Shown piece by piece: positions 44,061 through 55,035 of a stretch of 64,000 bases of DNA. Made by a program: the position numbers and the translations under genes. The notes under the pieces were generated by a model. The model was not told where the DNA came from, made no database searches, and worked only from the letters and a program-made list of their open reading frames with translations. The DNA comes from Pseudoprevotella muciniphila (GTDB lineage Bacteria; Bacteroidota; Bacteroidia; Bacteroidales; Bacteroidaceae), in assembly GCF_003265305.2 (NCBI RefSeq), contig NZ_CP033459.1:992001-1056000 (forward strand), in the 5' to 3' direction. Every line of letters starts with the position of its first letter. Position 1 is the stretch's first letter.

Positions 44061-47000
44061 ATGAAGAGAGTACTACGTATTCTGACGCTATTGGCGTTAT
44101 TTGCAACTCTGAGTCCGTCTTTAACTTTTGCTGTCGTAACGCCGGAGAGCGGTAAGGCATACACCATCAAGAGCGGTGCAGCCAATTTCTCCACAAACTA
44201 CTACGTTTACGACAACGGAACGGGCTATGCCGCAACAAACGAGTCGTCCACTACCATCACAGACACCTACGTCTGGGTATGTGTGGAAAAAGACGGTGGT
44301 TTCTATTTTGTAAACTATTCCACAGGACGCTTCATGGGATTCCATGACTCAAGCGGCACACAAGTGGCACCCCCCTCATGGAAATGGGACGTACAAAGCG
44401 GCACCACATCGGAAACGAAAGCCATGTATGGCTATGCCTCGCAGTCGAGTGGAAACCGTTACCTCACAATTGGCAGCAGCGGCACCTTCAACCGCAATCA
44501 AGCAACGACAGATGGTGCCACATGGTCCACCAATTTCGTTTTTGAAGAATACACTTCCGCAAATGCAGGCACAATAGCCTCTATTGTCAACATGGTAGCC
44601 CTTAACAGCGGGAGTGCTTACATGATTAAGACTTCGAACGGCTATTATCTGATAGACGATGGTTCAAAAGTGAACGCAACTCCCATTCCTACAACAACAA
44701 CGAAGCCAGAGACCAACCCGCAAGGTTGGTGGACACTTACGATTAACAGCAACGGAGCGTATAGTTTTGTGAATATGGAATCAGGTCGATCCTTGAACTG
44801 CTCCAATGCAACCCTGATGGCATATTCAGGCGCAGGAGCCAACTATACACGTTACCCCGTAGGCAACAACGCATCTGGTGGAATTTCGCTGAGTCTGAAC
44901 AATTGGTTCATGACATTCAATGCTTCGGGTACAGCAGTAAAAGCATCTGCCCCAAATACCAGAGGCAATGGAAGTTCCACCATTACAGACTTCTTCTTTG
45001 AGAAAGTAGAAAAGTTAGCCCCCATTTTCTTCAGCACCAACTACGGTGACAAGTGGATAAGGCTGACATTCGGACCAAACAACAATTATGTTATGTCACT
45101 GCCTTCCAGCACAAACTATTCGGGCGTTATACCAAATACAAAGCCCATTGACGTAAGTGATGAAAACCAACTCTGGTGTTTTGTAGGTACTGAGGACAAT
45201 TTCAAGATTTACAACAAGGCTGCAGGACCAAACCTTACACTCACCTACTCCACGTATGGCACGAACCAGAATGTATCAATGGGTACAACTCAAACAGCAT
45301 GGATGCTTGATGGCACATATCTCGATTATAGCAACGCCCCAGGCTACTTCATAGTTCCAGTCAACGAAACGACAAAATATAGTCTCAATTCAGGAGGCGG
45401 TGCGGGTGGAAACATTCTATTCTGGCACGCAGGATCGAGTAACGGGGGAAGTCGCTGGCTTTTCAGCGATGCCTCAGGAAAGTTGACCCTCAACGCCCTC
45501 GTGGACGGAAGTTCTGATATTGACGACTATCGCCAGAAAATAGGAAATGTGAACGTAACCTATGGTTCGACCACATCTTCCGTCATACTCTCGAAAGATA
45601 ACCTCAGCTTTACCGTCTATATACCGAGTAACACGGCATATTCCATTTCTGCCGGTTACAACTGGTACGGTTACAATTTCAGCAATTTCACAGGAAACAC
45701 CTCCGGCACACTGACCCAAGGAACACCTGTAACTGTTACTGCCAACTACACACTTGCTAACGACCGCGTGCGTTACCTGTTCTACGACAACGATAAATGG
45801 AGCCAAACCACCGGCAAAATGATTCCTTACCGCATACCAGCCATCGTGCAGGCGAAAAACGGCGATTTGATTGCCATTAACGACCGTCGTTGGCGCGGGC
45901 ACGACATTGGCTTAACCTACAACAACCGCTATTCACAAAGCATCGATGTGATTGCACGCCGTAGCAAAGATCACGGAAAAACGTGGGGAAATGAGCAACT
46001 CCTACTTCAAGGAGACGGAGTGGCAAATTCCAACTCATGCGCATACGGCGATGCTGCTGCAGTGGCAGACACCTTAAGCAATAAGATTCTCATCATGACG
46101 GCAGCAGGATCCATATCATATGTCAGCGGTTCTCCCACCAACCACCTCCGCATAGCTCGCATCTGGTTGGAATATGACGCAGCGAACGATGAATGGACTG
46201 TTAGCGGTCCCACAGACATATCAGACGACATCTACGGCTTGTTCAACAGCAGTAGCAACGCTCAAAACGGTATGTTCTTCGCCAGCGGACGCATCACACA
46301 GTCGAGGATAGTGAAAGTGGGCAACTATTACCGTCTCTACGCAGCAGCTCTCACGAGAGCCGGAATATTTGCATTTTATTCCGACGACTTCGGTGCGACA
46401 TGGAATGTACTCGGCAGTGCATCGACTGCTGCTTCATCCGGCGACGAACCAAAGACAGAAGAATTGCCTGACGGCTCTGTATTGCTCAGCGTACGCAAGG
46501 CTGGCGGCCGTATCTTCAACAAATATACCTACACCGCCGACGCCATCTCCAATGGCACATACGACGCAGGTGCATGGGGTTCAGAAACTGGCTCAAGCGG
46601 CATAACCGCAGCCAACTGCAACGGCGAAGTACTCGTACTACCAGTTACCCGTGTTTCTGATGATAAAAATATGCACATCCTACTGCAGTCCGTGCCTGCA
46701 GCATCAGGACGCAACAATGTCAGCATCTACTACAAGCCCCTTGAAAGTTCTTCCGACTATGCAAATGTATCAACGATAGCAGGCAGTTGGAGCAACAACA
46801 ACAAGTTGCAACTTAGTACAGCAACATCAGGCTATTCCACAATGGTACAAATGGATAACGACTCTATTGCATTTTTCTTTGAGGAAATGATTAATCCAAC
46901 AGGATTGGGTTACGACATGTGCTACGTGCCACTAAGCATCGAGGAAATCACCAACGGCGCATTCAAGCCATATAAGTCAGATAAGGTTACAGACCGCTAT

Positions 47001-47291
47001 CTCGGCGACTGCAACTACGACGGCAGTGTGGATGTGACAGACATAACAATGATGGTCAACTTCATCCTCAACGGCAACCCGACTACCACAAGCGGCTACA
47101 AGTATGATTTCACAATATACAACACGAACAAGGATGCATCGCCCGATATTGACGTCAGCGACGTGACTGCACTCGTAAACCTCATCCTCAACGGAACATT
47201 GGAACTCCCGGAAGGCGACGACACGAACCCCACCAACCTGCCCATAACACCAGGCAACGGGTCAGGCAATGCCTTCAGTCCGAAAATGTAA
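44061..47291 (+). CDS. Secreted exo-sialidase (GH33) with C-terminal dockerin
   Basis: A 1076-residue sialidase that would remove terminal sialic acids from glycoconjugates. It has a signal peptide (about 1-24), then two or three beta-rich lectin-like regions (about 28-480). The GH33 propeller starts with YRIPAIV (arginine-triad Arg591) and has Asp boxes SKDHGKTW (about 635) and SDDFGATW (about 773). The active-site region includes GDAAAVADT. At about 982-1060 follows a dockerin-like pair of calcium repeats (DCNYDGSVDVTD and NTNKDASPDIDVSD), then a tail, LPITPGNGSGNAFSPKM. The dockerin sits where the other secreted enzymes carry a YDLQGR-type tail. The start is ATG 44061. Confidence 0.92.
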   Translation: MKRVLRILTLLALFATLSPSLTFAVVTPESGKAYTIKSGAANFSTNYYVYDNGTGYAATNESSTTITDTYVWVCVEKDGGFYFVNYSTGRFMGFHDSSGTQVAPPSWKWDVQSGTTSETKAMYGYASQSSGNRYLTIGSSGTFNRNQATTDGATWSTNFVFEEYTSANAGTIASIVNMVALNSGSAYMIKTSNGYYLIDDGSKVNATPIPTTTTKPETNPQGWWTLTINSNGAYSFVNMESGRSLNCSNATLMAYSGAGANYTRYPVGNNASGGISLSLNNWFMTFNASGTAVKASAPNTRGNGSSTITDFFFEKVEKLAPIFFSTNYGDKWIRLTFGPNNNYVMSLPSSTNYSGVIPNTKPIDVSDENQLWCFVGTEDNFKIYNKAAGPNLTLTYSTYGTNQNVSMGTTQTAWMLDGTYLDYSNAPGYFIVPVNETTKYSLNSGGGAGGNILFWHAGSSNGGSRWLFSDASGKLTLNALVDGSSDIDDYRQKIGNVNVTYGSTTSSVILSKDNLSFTVYIPSNTAYSISAGYNWYGYNFSNFTGNTSGTLTQGTPVTVTANYTLANDRVRYLFYDNDKWSQTTGKMIPYRIPAIVQAKNGDLIAINDRRWRGHDIGLTYNNRYSQSIDVIARRSKDHGKTWGNEQLLLQGDGVANSNSCAYGDAAAVADTLSNKILIMTAAGSISYVSGSPTNHLRIARIWLEYDAANDEWTVSGPTDISDDIYGLFNSSSNAQNGMFFASGRITQSRIVKVGNYYRLYAAALTRAGIFAFYSDDFGATWNVLGSASTAASSGDEPKTEELPDGSVLLSVRKAGGRIFNKYTYTADAISNGTYDAGAWGSETGSSGITAANCNGEVLVLPVTRVSDDKNMHILLQSVPAASGRNNVSIYYKPLESSSDYANVSTIAGSWSNNNKLQLSTATSGYSTMVQMDNDSIAFFFEEMINPTGLGYDMCYVPLSIEEITNGAFKPYKSDKVTDRYLGDCNYDGSVDVTDITMMVNFILNGNPTTTSGYKYDFTIYNTNKDASPDIDVSDVTALVNLILNGTLELPEGDDTNPTNLPITPGNGSGNAFSPKM

Positions 47292-47329
47292 ACAAACTCT
47301 GAAAAATCCCAACATAACTAACTACCGCT

Positions 47330-47358
47330 CCTTAAGACTATAAGGGGCGGTTGTTTTT
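47330..47358 (+). terminator. Terminator after the sialidase gene
   Basis: ACTACCGCTCCTTA and TAAGGGGCGGTTGT pair over 10 or more bases around the loop AGACTA, followed by TTTTT. Confidence 0.75.
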
Positions 47359-47457
47359 ATCAAGTGTTCAGAGTCTTCAGAATTTTCAGAACATTCAGAA
47401 CACTCCGAAAACAACTACTACTCCAATCACAAAGCAGAAAAAGTAATCCTTTTTTCT

Positions 47458-47465
47458 TACCTTTG
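47458..47465 (+). promoter_or_regulatory. -7 box upstream of the MG2-type protein gene
   Basis: TACCTTTG matches TAnnTTTG and ends 19 bases before the start codon, so the 5' leader would be very short. No -33 box is seen. Confidence 0.4.
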
Positions 47466-47484
47466 CAGAAAAGACTATCTATAG

Positions 47485-50109
47485 ATGCGACGCAGCCTCT
47501 TTATTGCCATATTAACCCTGCTCTCCTCGGGTAAGATGTTCTGCCAGACCGACAGCGCACTCGTGCGCATGCGCGACTTCGTGAAAAATATCAGCGTCTT
47601 CAACCGTATCCTGCCACAGGAGAAGGTGTATCTACACCTCGACAACACAGGCTATTTCCAAGGCGAACGCATCTGGTTCAAGGCATACGCCATACGCAGC
47701 GACCGAAACCGGCTCGGCAGCGTGAGCAAGGTGCTTTACGTAGAATTGCTCAATCCTTTCGGAGAAATTGAAGCCACACAGAAAGTGAAACTGGAAAATG
47801 GACAGGGACACGGCGACTTCGCGCTCGACAGCCTACGCACAACTGGCTTTTACGAGATACGCGCCTACACACGGTACAACACCAACTTCGACTCTACGGG
47901 CATCTTCTCCCGCGTCATACCCATCTACAGAAAACCTGCCACCGACGGCGATTTCAGCAAACAGGAAATAGACGAAGTGTACAATGTTTACCGCAGCGCT
48001 TCTGCCACAGACACGCTCTCTGCCTATAAAACACGGAAATTCCGCAAGGCGCAGCCCCTCGACGTGGCATTCTATCCCGAAGGCGGACACCTCGTGCGCG
48101 GACTGACCACGAAGGTGGCTTTTTCAGTCAACCTTGCCGACAGCACTTCGCTCGATAGTTGCACAGGAACCCTTTGCGACATCTCCTGTACACCCATCTG
48201 CGAAGTAAAGACCACCCGCGAAGGACGCGGCACTTTCGTCTGCACACCCGGCGAAAATCCCCTCTGCCTGAAAATACTATACGATGGTAAGGAAAACCTC
48301 TACCCCCTCCCGGATATTGAGGAAAGCGGTGTGGCGATGACTGTCAGGACAGACGAAGAGAAAGTGGTACGAATTCATATTCACGCCACACCCGACCTCC
48401 GGCAGCAGAGATTGGGTCTTACACTCATCAACGGCGGCGATGTCATCAAGTTTGAGAATTTCAGGATTACGGCATCGGGACACGCGATTTCGTTTCGGCG
48501 CGACGACATCCCGCGCGGTGTAAGTCAACTCACACTTTTCGACAGCGACGGACGCATCTGGGCGCAACGCCTGTTCTTCATCGCACCAACTTCCGGCGAC
48601 AACAGCACCATCGGCGTCAGCACCACCCTCTCCGACAGCACAGTGGCTCAGACGGGTGAAATGACGCTCACCGTGGAATCCGCCCCGCAAACCACAATAT
48701 CTGTGGCTGTGCGCGATGCCATGACCACCACCAACGACCATCGCGCCAATGCTGCAACATGGCTACTGCTGAGTTCCGACCTCAAAGGTTTCGTACGCAA
48801 TGCGGAATACTACTTCGAGAGCGATGATGCCGCTCACCGCGAAGCAGCCGACCTGCTCTGTCTCGTACAAGGCTGGACGCGCTACGACTGGAAAATGATG
48901 TCGGGAAATGCACCTTTCGTAAAGAAACAGCCAGTGGAAGACCAACTCTACCTCGACGGACGCCTCGTGCCAAGAAACGACATGAACGGCGCATTCTGGG
49001 TATCAGGCAAGGAAAAGAAACGCCGCAAGGACGTGGCGGACGTGCAACTCTCCGTTAATTTGTTTTCACGAACCGGCGAAATAAACAAGGGCAAGACACA
49101 GACCGACGAACAAGGCTATTTCGCCTTTGCTGTACCCGACATCAAGGGAAAGTGGACCACGATAATGCACAGCATGAAAGATGAGAAAGACACGCCCTAT
49201 TTAATCACTATCGACCGCTGGTTCCACCCTACCCCACGCAGTTACGACCCTGACGAGAAAGTGCTTACGGCAGCATTGTTGCAATCGGATGTCAGTGTGA
49301 AATATGTGACATTCAGTGAAAAAACAACTTCTGCGTTGGAAGAATCGCTCAAGAAAGGGGGCAAAGCCGAATCGGCAGGACGCGCCATAGTGAAAGCCAA
49401 ACGTCGCTACGACTGGCGAAACGCTTCGCGCCGCGACTGGCAAGTAACACGCAAACGTGCGGCAAAACGCTCGCAATTCCACTTCGACATGCAGGCAGAG
49501 GCAGACAACTACCTCGACCAAGGCAAGGAACCGCCAAGTTTCATCAGTTGGTTGCTCAGCAAACCGATTTTCCACGAAGAAATCTATAAAAACAAACGCG
49601 CACTCGGCATAGTGGGAGGAGAAAGTCAATGTGCCGCCTATATGAGACACGCTAGCGACATAGAGGACAGGGACAACTTAGGAGTAAATGACGAGACAGA
49701 TGAAAACAATGAGAGAATAGATTACTATGAAGATGCCTACATTTCTTTAGAGCACAACATTTATACTTATATCTGCCCACAAAGCGCCAGCGATTATGTT
49801 ACGGTCAGCAACCACGACCCCATCCACGCCTTCATCTATCCGCTCATTATGCACAAGGTTGTCAAAAAAGGTTGGAGGCAGACGTCTTTCCTCGGCTACA
49901 ACAGCCCCGCCACTTTCGTACAGCCCAACTACAGCGAACTGCCACCCGAAGAAGACCACCGCCGGACACTCTACTGGAATCCCGACCTCACCACCGACGA
50001 AAACGGCACAGCCACCATCGGATTCATACCCACCCCGGGCTGCCGCGCCGTCTTCATCTCAACAGAAGGCATCGCCACAGACGGACGACCTATCGTCAAG
50101 GCTGAATAA
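47485..50109 (+). CDS. MG2-type (macroglobulin-like) surface protein
   Basis: An 874-residue exported protein. After a signal peptide (to about residue 21) it has the Bacteroidetes LPQEKVYLHLDNTGYFQGERIWFKAY signature at about 43-68. This belongs to an MG2/carboxypeptidase-regulatory-like domain often found in surface proteins related to alpha-2-macroglobulin and TonB-linked proteins. The C-terminal region has YWNPDLTTDENGTATIGFIPTPGC, again a macroglobulin-like beta domain. There is no thioester motif or transmembrane barrel. The function is unknown; periplasmic or outer-surface structural roles are usual guesses. It is followed by the leucine cluster, which has its own promoter-like box. 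Confidence 0.78.
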   Translation: MRRSLFIAILTLLSSGKMFCQTDSALVRMRDFVKNISVFNRILPQEKVYLHLDNTGYFQGERIWFKAYAIRSDRNRLGSVSKVLYVELLNPFGEIEATQKVKLENGQGHGDFALDSLRTTGFYEIRAYTRYNTNFDSTGIFSRVIPIYRKPATDGDFSKQEIDEVYNVYRSASATDTLSAYKTRKFRKAQPLDVAFYPEGGHLVRGLTTKVAFSVNLADSTSLDSCTGTLCDISCTPICEVKTTREGRGTFVCTPGENPLCLKILYDGKENLYPLPDIEESGVAMTVRTDEEKVVRIHIHATPDLRQQRLGLTLINGGDVIKFENFRITASGHAISFRRDDIPRGVSQLTLFDSDGRIWAQRLFFIAPTSGDNSTIGVSTTLSDSTVAQTGEMTLTVESAPQTTISVAVRDAMTTTNDHRANAATWLLLSSDLKGFVRNAEYYFESDDAAHREAADLLCLVQGWTRYDWKMMSGNAPFVKKQPVEDQLYLDGRLVPRNDMNGAFWVSGKEKKRRKDVADVQLSVNLFSRTGEINKGKTQTDEQGYFAFAVPDIKGKWTTIMHSMKDEKDTPYLITIDRWFHPTPRSYDPDEKVLTAALLQSDVSVKYVTFSEKTTSALEESLKKGGKAESAGRAIVKAKRRYDWRNASRRDWQVTRKRAAKRSQFHFDMQAEADNYLDQGKEPPSFISWLLSKPIFHEEIYKNKRALGIVGGESQCAAYMRHASDIEDRDNLGVNDETDENNERIDYYEDAYISLEHNIYTYICPQSASDYVTVSNHDPIHAFIYPLIMHKVVKKGWRQTSFLGYNSPATFVQPNYSELPPEEDHRRTLYWNPDLTTDENGTATIGFIPTPGCRAVFISTEGIATDGRPIVKAE

Positions 50110-50167
50110 AACGGCTACCCCCGTAAGTTTCGCAGCCTTAAAACTCATTATTATGAAAAATAATTCG

Positions 50168-50175
50168 TAAATTTG
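50168..50175 (+). promoter_or_regulatory. -7 box for the leucine cluster
   Basis: TAAATTTG matches TAnnTTTG, 54 bases before leuA. I see no leader peptide with leucine codons and no attenuator-like hairpin between it and leuA. Confidence 0.45.
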
Positions 50176-50228
50176 CATTTTAAACTGAAACGAAATATTT
50201 TTTGGATAATCGACAAAAACGAACCATT

Positions 50229-51725
50229 ATGAGCGACAGACTATACATATTCGACACAACATTGCGCGATGGCGAGCAAGTGCCTGGTTGCCAACTGAAT
50301 ACCGTAGAGAAGATTCAGGTGGCTAAGCAGTTGGAGAAACTGGGCGTTGACGTGATTGAGGCGGGCTTCCCCATTTCGAGCCCGGGCGACTTCAACAGCG
50401 TCATAGAAATATCGAAAGCCGTAACGTGGCCCACCATCTGCGCCCTGACACGCGCCGTGGAAAAAGACATCGACTGCGCAGCAGAAGCCCTGCAATTTGC
50501 CAAGCACAAACGCATTCACACCGGTATAGGCACGAGCGACTCACACATCAAATACAAGTTCAACTCCACACGCGAGGAAATCATAGAGCGCGCCGTGGCG
50601 GCCGTGAAGTATGCCAAGCGCTACGTGGAGGACGTGGAGTTCTATGCCGAAGATGCGGGCCGCACTGACAACGAATACCTTGCCAGAGTGGTGGAAGCCG
50701 TCATCAAGGCGGGTGCCACAGTGGTGAATATCCCCGACACGACGGGCTACTGCCTGCCGCGCGAATACGGTGAGAAGATAAAATACCTCATGGAACACGT
50801 GGACGGTGTACATAACGCGATACTCTCCACCCACTGCCACAACGACCTCGGCATGGCAACTGCCTGTACACTCGAAGGGGTACTCAACGGCGCACGCCAG
50901 GTGGAAGTAACCATCAACGGCATCGGTGAGCGTGCCGGCAATACGAGCGAGGAAGAAATCGCAATGATACTGAAGTGCCACCACGACCTCGGCATCGAGA
51001 CAAACATCAACACACGCCGCATAGCAGCCACCAGCCGCATGATAAGCAGTCTGATGAACATGCCCGTGCAGCCCAATAAGGCGATAGTGGGCCGCAACGC
51101 CTTTGCACACAGTTCGGGCATACACCAGGACGGTGTGTTGAAGAACGTGGAGACCTACGAAATCATCGACCCCAAGGACATCGGCATCGACGACAACTCC
51201 ATCATTCTCACCGCACGTTCGGGTCATGCAGCACTGAAGCATCGCCTCGAAGTACTCGGCATAGAACTCGAAGGCGAAAAACTTGACAAAATCTACGAAG
51301 AGTTCCTGCGCCTCGCCGACAAGAAGAAGGAAGTTACCGACGACGACATCCTTATGCTTGCCGGAGCCGACCGCGCCGCCAGCAACGCCATAAAGATAGA
51401 TCAACTTCAGGTAACCAGCGGCACGAGCATGCACCCTATGGCAGCCCTCACGCTCAACATCGCCGGCGAGAAATTCTCTGCCGCAGCAGTGGGCAACGGT
51501 CCTGTGGATGCAGCCATCAAGGCACTAAAGACCATCATCCGCCGCGAGATGACACTCAAGGAATTCACCATACAGGCCATCAACCGCGGCTCGGACGACG
51601 TGGGAAAGGTACACATGCAGGTGGAATACAACGGCCACAATTACTACGGCTTCGGAGCAAACACCGACATCGTCGCAGCGAGCGTGGAAGCCTACATCGA
51701 CTGTATCAACAAATTCAAGGACTAA
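50229..51725 (+). CDS. leuA: 2-isopropylmalate synthase
   Basis: Condenses 2-oxoisovalerate with acetyl-CoA, the committed step of leucine synthesis. The 498-residue cytosolic enzyme has the DRE-TIM metallolyase signature [10 protein letters not shown] near the N-terminus, the HCHNDLGMA metal motif, NGIGERAGN and the HSSGIHQDG segment. A C-terminal leucine-binding regulatory domain starts at about residue 390. The ATG at 50229 fits the family start ([11 protein letters not shown]); the in-frame 50202 adds unrelated residues. It is the first gene of a cluster running to leuB. Confidence 0.96.
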   Translation: MSDRLYIFDTTLRDGEQVPGCQLNTVEKIQVAKQLEKLGVDVIEAGFPISSPGDFNSVIEISKAVTWPTICALTRAVEKDIDCAAEALQFAKHKRIHTGIGTSDSHIKYKFNSTREEIIERAVAAVKYAKRYVEDVEFYAEDAGRTDNEYLARVVEAVIKAGATVVNIPDTTGYCLPREYGEKIKYLMEHVDGVHNAILSTHCHNDLGMATACTLEGVLNGARQVEVTINGIGERAGNTSEEEIAMILKCHHDLGIETNINTRRIAATSRMISSLMNMPVQPNKAIVGRNAFAHSSGIHQDGVLKNVETYEIIDPKDIGIDDNSIILTARSGHAALKHRLEVLGIELEGEKLDKIYEEFLRLADKKKEVTDDDILMLAGADRAASNAIKIDQLQVTSGTSMHPMAALTLNIAGEKFSAAAVGNGPVDAAIKALKTIIRREMTLKEFTIQAINRGSDDVGKVHMQVEYNGHNYYGFGANTDIVAASVEAYIDCINKFKD

Positions 51726-51740
51726 TCAGCGGTCTTCAGC

Positions 51741-52019
51741 ATGAAAACCTCCGTTACACAACTCTATCCCGTTTGGCTGCTCATACTGGCAGGCATAAAC
51801 CTTCTCTCGCTGCTTCTGTCCGTGTTTTTTCTTTTCGGAGGTTTTGGCAACGGGTTTTGGTCGTACCTGCTGTGGCAACTCGCATGGATTGCGCCAATAT
51901 GTTGCTTCTTCGGCAGCCTGAAGTCGCACGACATGGGAAAGACATGGCTCGCTGTAATAGTAGCACTCGCTGGTATAGCCATCATGTGCTTCGGCACCAT
52001 GACCATCTTTTCAAAATAA
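51741..52019 (+). CDS. Small membrane protein in the leucine cluster
   Basis: A 92-residue protein with three predicted membrane segments (about 10-32, 37-58 and 67-88) and a short basic start. I do not recognise a family. It sits between leuA and leuC with gaps of 15 and 51 bases, so it is almost certainly co-transcribed. A link to branched-chain amino acid transport or sensing is conceivable but unsupported. Confidence 0.75.
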   Translation: MKTSVTQLYPVWLLILAGINLLSLLLSVFFLFGGFGNGFWSYLLWQLAWIAPICCFFGSLKSHDMGKTWLAVIVALAGIAIMCFGTMTIFSK

Positions 52020-52070
52020 AACAACTGTTGCACTCAGAACGACGGGTGCAATTTGAAAACAGACAGAACA

Positions 52071-53447
52071 ATGAACACACTTTTCGACAAAATCTGGGAC
52101 CAGCACGTTGTACAAATCGTTGACGACGGCCCCACACAGTTATACATCGACCGCCTCTATTGCCACGAAGTAACATCGCCACAGGCTTTTGAGGGCATGC
52201 GCAGCCGCGGACTGAAACCTTTCCGCCCGAAGCAAATCTTCTGCATGCCCGACCATAACACACCCACCCACGATCAGGACAAACCCATCGAAGACCCCGT
52301 GAGCCGCAAGCAAGTGGACACCCTCGCACGAAATGCAGAGGAATTTGGACTGACCCATTTCGGCATGCTCCACGAAAACAACGGCATCATCCATGTCGTA
52401 GGTCCCGAACAAGGTCTGTCGCTGCCGGGTATGACCATCGTCTGCGGCGACTCACACACGTCCACACACGGTGCTATGGGCGCCGTTGCTTTCGGTATCG
52501 GCACGTCAGAAGTGGAAATGGTCATGGCATCGCAGTGTATCCTGCAAGCCAAGCCGAAATCGATGCGCATCACGGTCAACGGCACACTCGGCAAAGGCGT
52601 AACCGCCAAAGACCTCGCACTCTACATCATGAGCCGCATCACCACAAGCGGCGCCACGGGCTACTTCGTGGAGTATGCGGGAGAGGCTGTGCGCAACCTG
52701 TCCATGGAAGGTCGCCTCACACTCTGCAACCTCTCCATCGAGATGGGAGCACGCGGCGGTTTCATAGCACCCGACGAAAAGACCTTCGAATACATCAAAG
52801 GACGTCCCTATGCGCCAAAAGGCGAAGAATGGGACAAGGCACTCGCCTACTGGCGTACACTCCGCAGCGACGACGATGCCGTGTTCGACAAGGAAGTGCT
52901 ATTCGACGCTGCCGACATCGAGCCAATGATCACATACGGCACCAACCCGGGCATGGGCATCGGCATCTCTGCCACCATTCCCGAACCGCAAAACCAGAGC
53001 GATGAGAAAGCACTGCAATACATGGGTTTCAAGGCCGGCGAGAAGATGACCGGCAAGAAAGTGGACTACGTATTCCTCGGTGCCTGCACCAACGGCAGGA
53101 TAGAAGACTTCCGCGCCTTCGCCGGCATAGCACGCGGCAGGCAGAAAGCAGAGGGCGTCGTGGCATGGCTCGTGCCGGGGTCGTGGAAGGTGTATGAACA
53201 AATCTGCAACGAAGGACTCGACAAGGTGCTCGAAGAAGCCGGATTTGAGATACGCCAACCCGGATGTTCGGCATGTCTCGCCATGAACGACGACAAAATA
53301 CCCGCCGGAAAACTGAGCGTATCTACAAGCAACCGCAATTTTGAAGGCCGCCAAGGACCTGGAGCACGCACCTGCCTCGCCAGTCCGCTGATGGCTGCTG
53401 CAGCTGCTGTAACAGGTGTTATCACCGACCCACGCGAGCTACTCTAA
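52071..53447 (+). CDS. leuC: 3-isopropylmalate dehydratase large subunit
   Basis: Aconitase-family large subunit that, with LeuD, isomerises 2- to 3-isopropylmalate through a [4Fe-4S] cluster; it can also act on citramalate. The 458-residue protein shows the [14 protein letters not shown] segment with the first cluster cysteine and the later pair in GACTNGR and GCSACLAMN. The length is normal. The start at 52071 ([12 protein letters not shown]) matches the family start; the in-frame 52053 is less likely. leuD, which is normally adjacent, is separated from it here by two genes for secreted proteins. Confidence 0.96.
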   Translation: MNTLFDKIWDQHVVQIVDDGPTQLYIDRLYCHEVTSPQAFEGMRSRGLKPFRPKQIFCMPDHNTPTHDQDKPIEDPVSRKQVDTLARNAEEFGLTHFGMLHENNGIIHVVGPEQGLSLPGMTIVCGDSHTSTHGAMGAVAFGIGTSEVEMVMASQCILQAKPKSMRITVNGTLGKGVTAKDLALYIMSRITTSGATGYFVEYAGEAVRNLSMEGRLTLCNLSIEMGARGGFIAPDEKTFEYIKGRPYAPKGEEWDKALAYWRTLRSDDDAVFDKEVLFDAADIEPMITYGTNPGMGIGISATIPEPQNQSDEKALQYMGFKAGEKMTGKKVDYVFLGACTNGRIEDFRAFAGIARGRQKAEGVVAWLVPGSWKVYEQICNEGLDKVLEEAGFEIRQPGCSACLAMNDDKIPAGKLSVSTSNRNFEGRQGPGARTCLASPLMAAAAAVTGVITDPRELL

Positions 53448-53520
53448 AAAGTACAGAATACACCGAGACAATCAAAAACCAAGATACCCATCCGATGGGC
53501 ATCCTCTAAAACCAAAAAAC

Positions 53521-54456
53521 ATGATTATCCGAAAACTGACATTCTTAGTTGTTTCGACTATCTTCGTTTTGACAGCCTGTGCAGGAAATGGAAGAAAAAT
53601 CAAGTGGGAAAACGTGGACAGCATGACCTACCACTTTGAGGGAATTCATTTTCAGCCAGAAATGCAACGCAACTATAGCATTACGCTTACTCCTAAAAAA
53701 GTGTCTGTAACCATAGATAGTTACGGTTCTTTGGTAATGAGAGAAGAATTTGAGAACACACCTGAAAAGTTCCAACAAGCCATCAACGTTCTCAAAGCCA
53801 ATGGTCTCAAGCCAAACAAAATCAAAGAGTCCGACCCCTACCAAGAGCAAGGGTGCCATCATCTTATGGTCTATTCTGCAGATCAAGTTGTTTTCAAAGG
53901 CTATTGCTTCGATGGTTATTCCACTTTCTCTTACAAGGAAGATCCCATCAAAGCGACGAGTGTTTTCCTTAATGCCGTACCTAAAAAGATTGACTCTATG
54001 GTAGAAGAATCACGTAAACCAAAAGAAAAGCCTATCAAAAAATGCAATATCAACTGGGACGAGGTGGACTGCGCTGAATACAAGCACTCCACTGGAACTA
54101 TAGCCCCAGAGTATTACCGTTCATATTTGATTTCCATAACGCCCGATAGCATGGTGCTTACCGTGTACGACTACAGCGAGAAACTCCTCAGACACGCACA
54201 TCCCAACACACCTGAAGCCTTCAAGGCCTTCTTGGAGAAGTGTAAGGAACAAGGCTACTATTCCACTGAAGAACAAGATTTCAGAACTGGTGGCAGTTAC
54301 GAGATGGTGGGCTTCTACAAAGGAAATAAGGCACTTTTCAAGAGAGACACGGAATACGGATTGAGCACAAAGAAAGGCGGTATAGGACAAGCATTTTTGG
54401 CTGTATTCCCCGAAAGTGTGCATGATGCGATAGAAAGCACAATGAAGCACAGATAA
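53521..54456 (+). CDS. Lipoprotein with two repeated domains, inside the leucine cluster
   Basis: A 311-residue predicted lipoprotein (lipobox LTAC, Cys20). It contains two copies of a roughly 130-residue domain, at about 28-165 and 178-310. Each follows the pattern IxWxxVD...Y...Y.I.ITP......V.DY..L.R......TPE.F......L...G, ending in FLxAVPxxxxxxI. I do not recognise the family. The next gene encodes a single copy of the same domain. The three copies probably arose by local duplication. It lies 73 bases after leuC on the same strand. The role is unknown. Confidence 0.78.
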   Translation: MIIRKLTFLVVSTIFVLTACAGNGRKIKWENVDSMTYHFEGIHFQPEMQRNYSITLTPKKVSVTIDSYGSLVMREEFENTPEKFQQAINVLKANGLKPNKIKESDPYQEQGCHHLMVYSADQVVFKGYCFDGYSTFSYKEDPIKATSVFLNAVPKKIDSMVEESRKPKEKPIKKCNINWDEVDCAEYKHSTGTIAPEYYRSYLISITPDSMVLTVYDYSEKLLRHAHPNTPEAFKAFLEKCKEQGYYSTEEQDFRTGGSYEMVGFYKGNKALFKRDTEYGLSTKKGGIGQAFLAVFPESVHDAIESTMKHR

Positions 54457-54481
54457 CAAGGACACTCAAAGCAAAAAAACT

Positions 54482-54985
54482 ATGCGACGCATTCTGCTTA
54501 TACTCTCGGTATTCGTTCTCACGCTCGTTTCAGCCAACAGCATCCATGCAGAGTCCATCCCATGGGACAAACTGACCAAACTCTGCTACTACTTTGGTGA
54601 TGCTTCCAAGCCAGCCGATGAGAAGCGCGACTACAGCATCATCATCGATGAGAAAAACGTATGGCTCTCTGTACGCTGCGAAGACAAAATCCTTATAGAA
54701 CGCAGATACGACAACACGCCCGAAGCGTTCCACAAGACAATCAAGGCGCTCCGCAGTCAAGGAATAAAAAAGACCGAAGAAGGTGGCACACGCAAGAGAG
54801 GATGCTCAAGTGAGCAAATCACGCTCTATGCAGGCGACAAGTGCGTATTCAGTGCATACCGCGAAGGCGAATACGGCAATCTCTACCTCAAACATGGTGA
54901 ACCAAACGATGCTTTCGAGGCGGCAGTGCCTGAAAATGTGCACAACATTATTCTGGAAACGTTTTACTATCAGGATAAGAAGTAA
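54482..54985 (+). CDS. Secreted single-domain relative of the preceding lipoprotein
   Basis: A 167-residue protein with a signal peptide (to about residue 23, SIHAES; no lipobox). It has one domain like those of the preceding gene ([67 protein letters not shown]). It lies 25 bases after its paralogue and 50 bases before leuD. The function is unknown. Its place among leucine genes may reflect insertion rather than a shared pathway. Confidence 0.78.
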   Translation: MRRILLILSVFVLTLVSANSIHAESIPWDKLTKLCYYFGDASKPADEKRDYSIIIDEKNVWLSVRCEDKILIERRYDNTPEAFHKTIKALRSQGIKKTEEGGTRKRGCSSEQITLYAGDKCVFSAYREGEYGNLYLKHGEPNDAFEAAVPENVHNIILETFYYQDKK

Positions 54986-55035
54986 TAAAAAGTAAGCTTC
55001 CACCTAACCTAACAAACAAAGATCTGAACGACATT

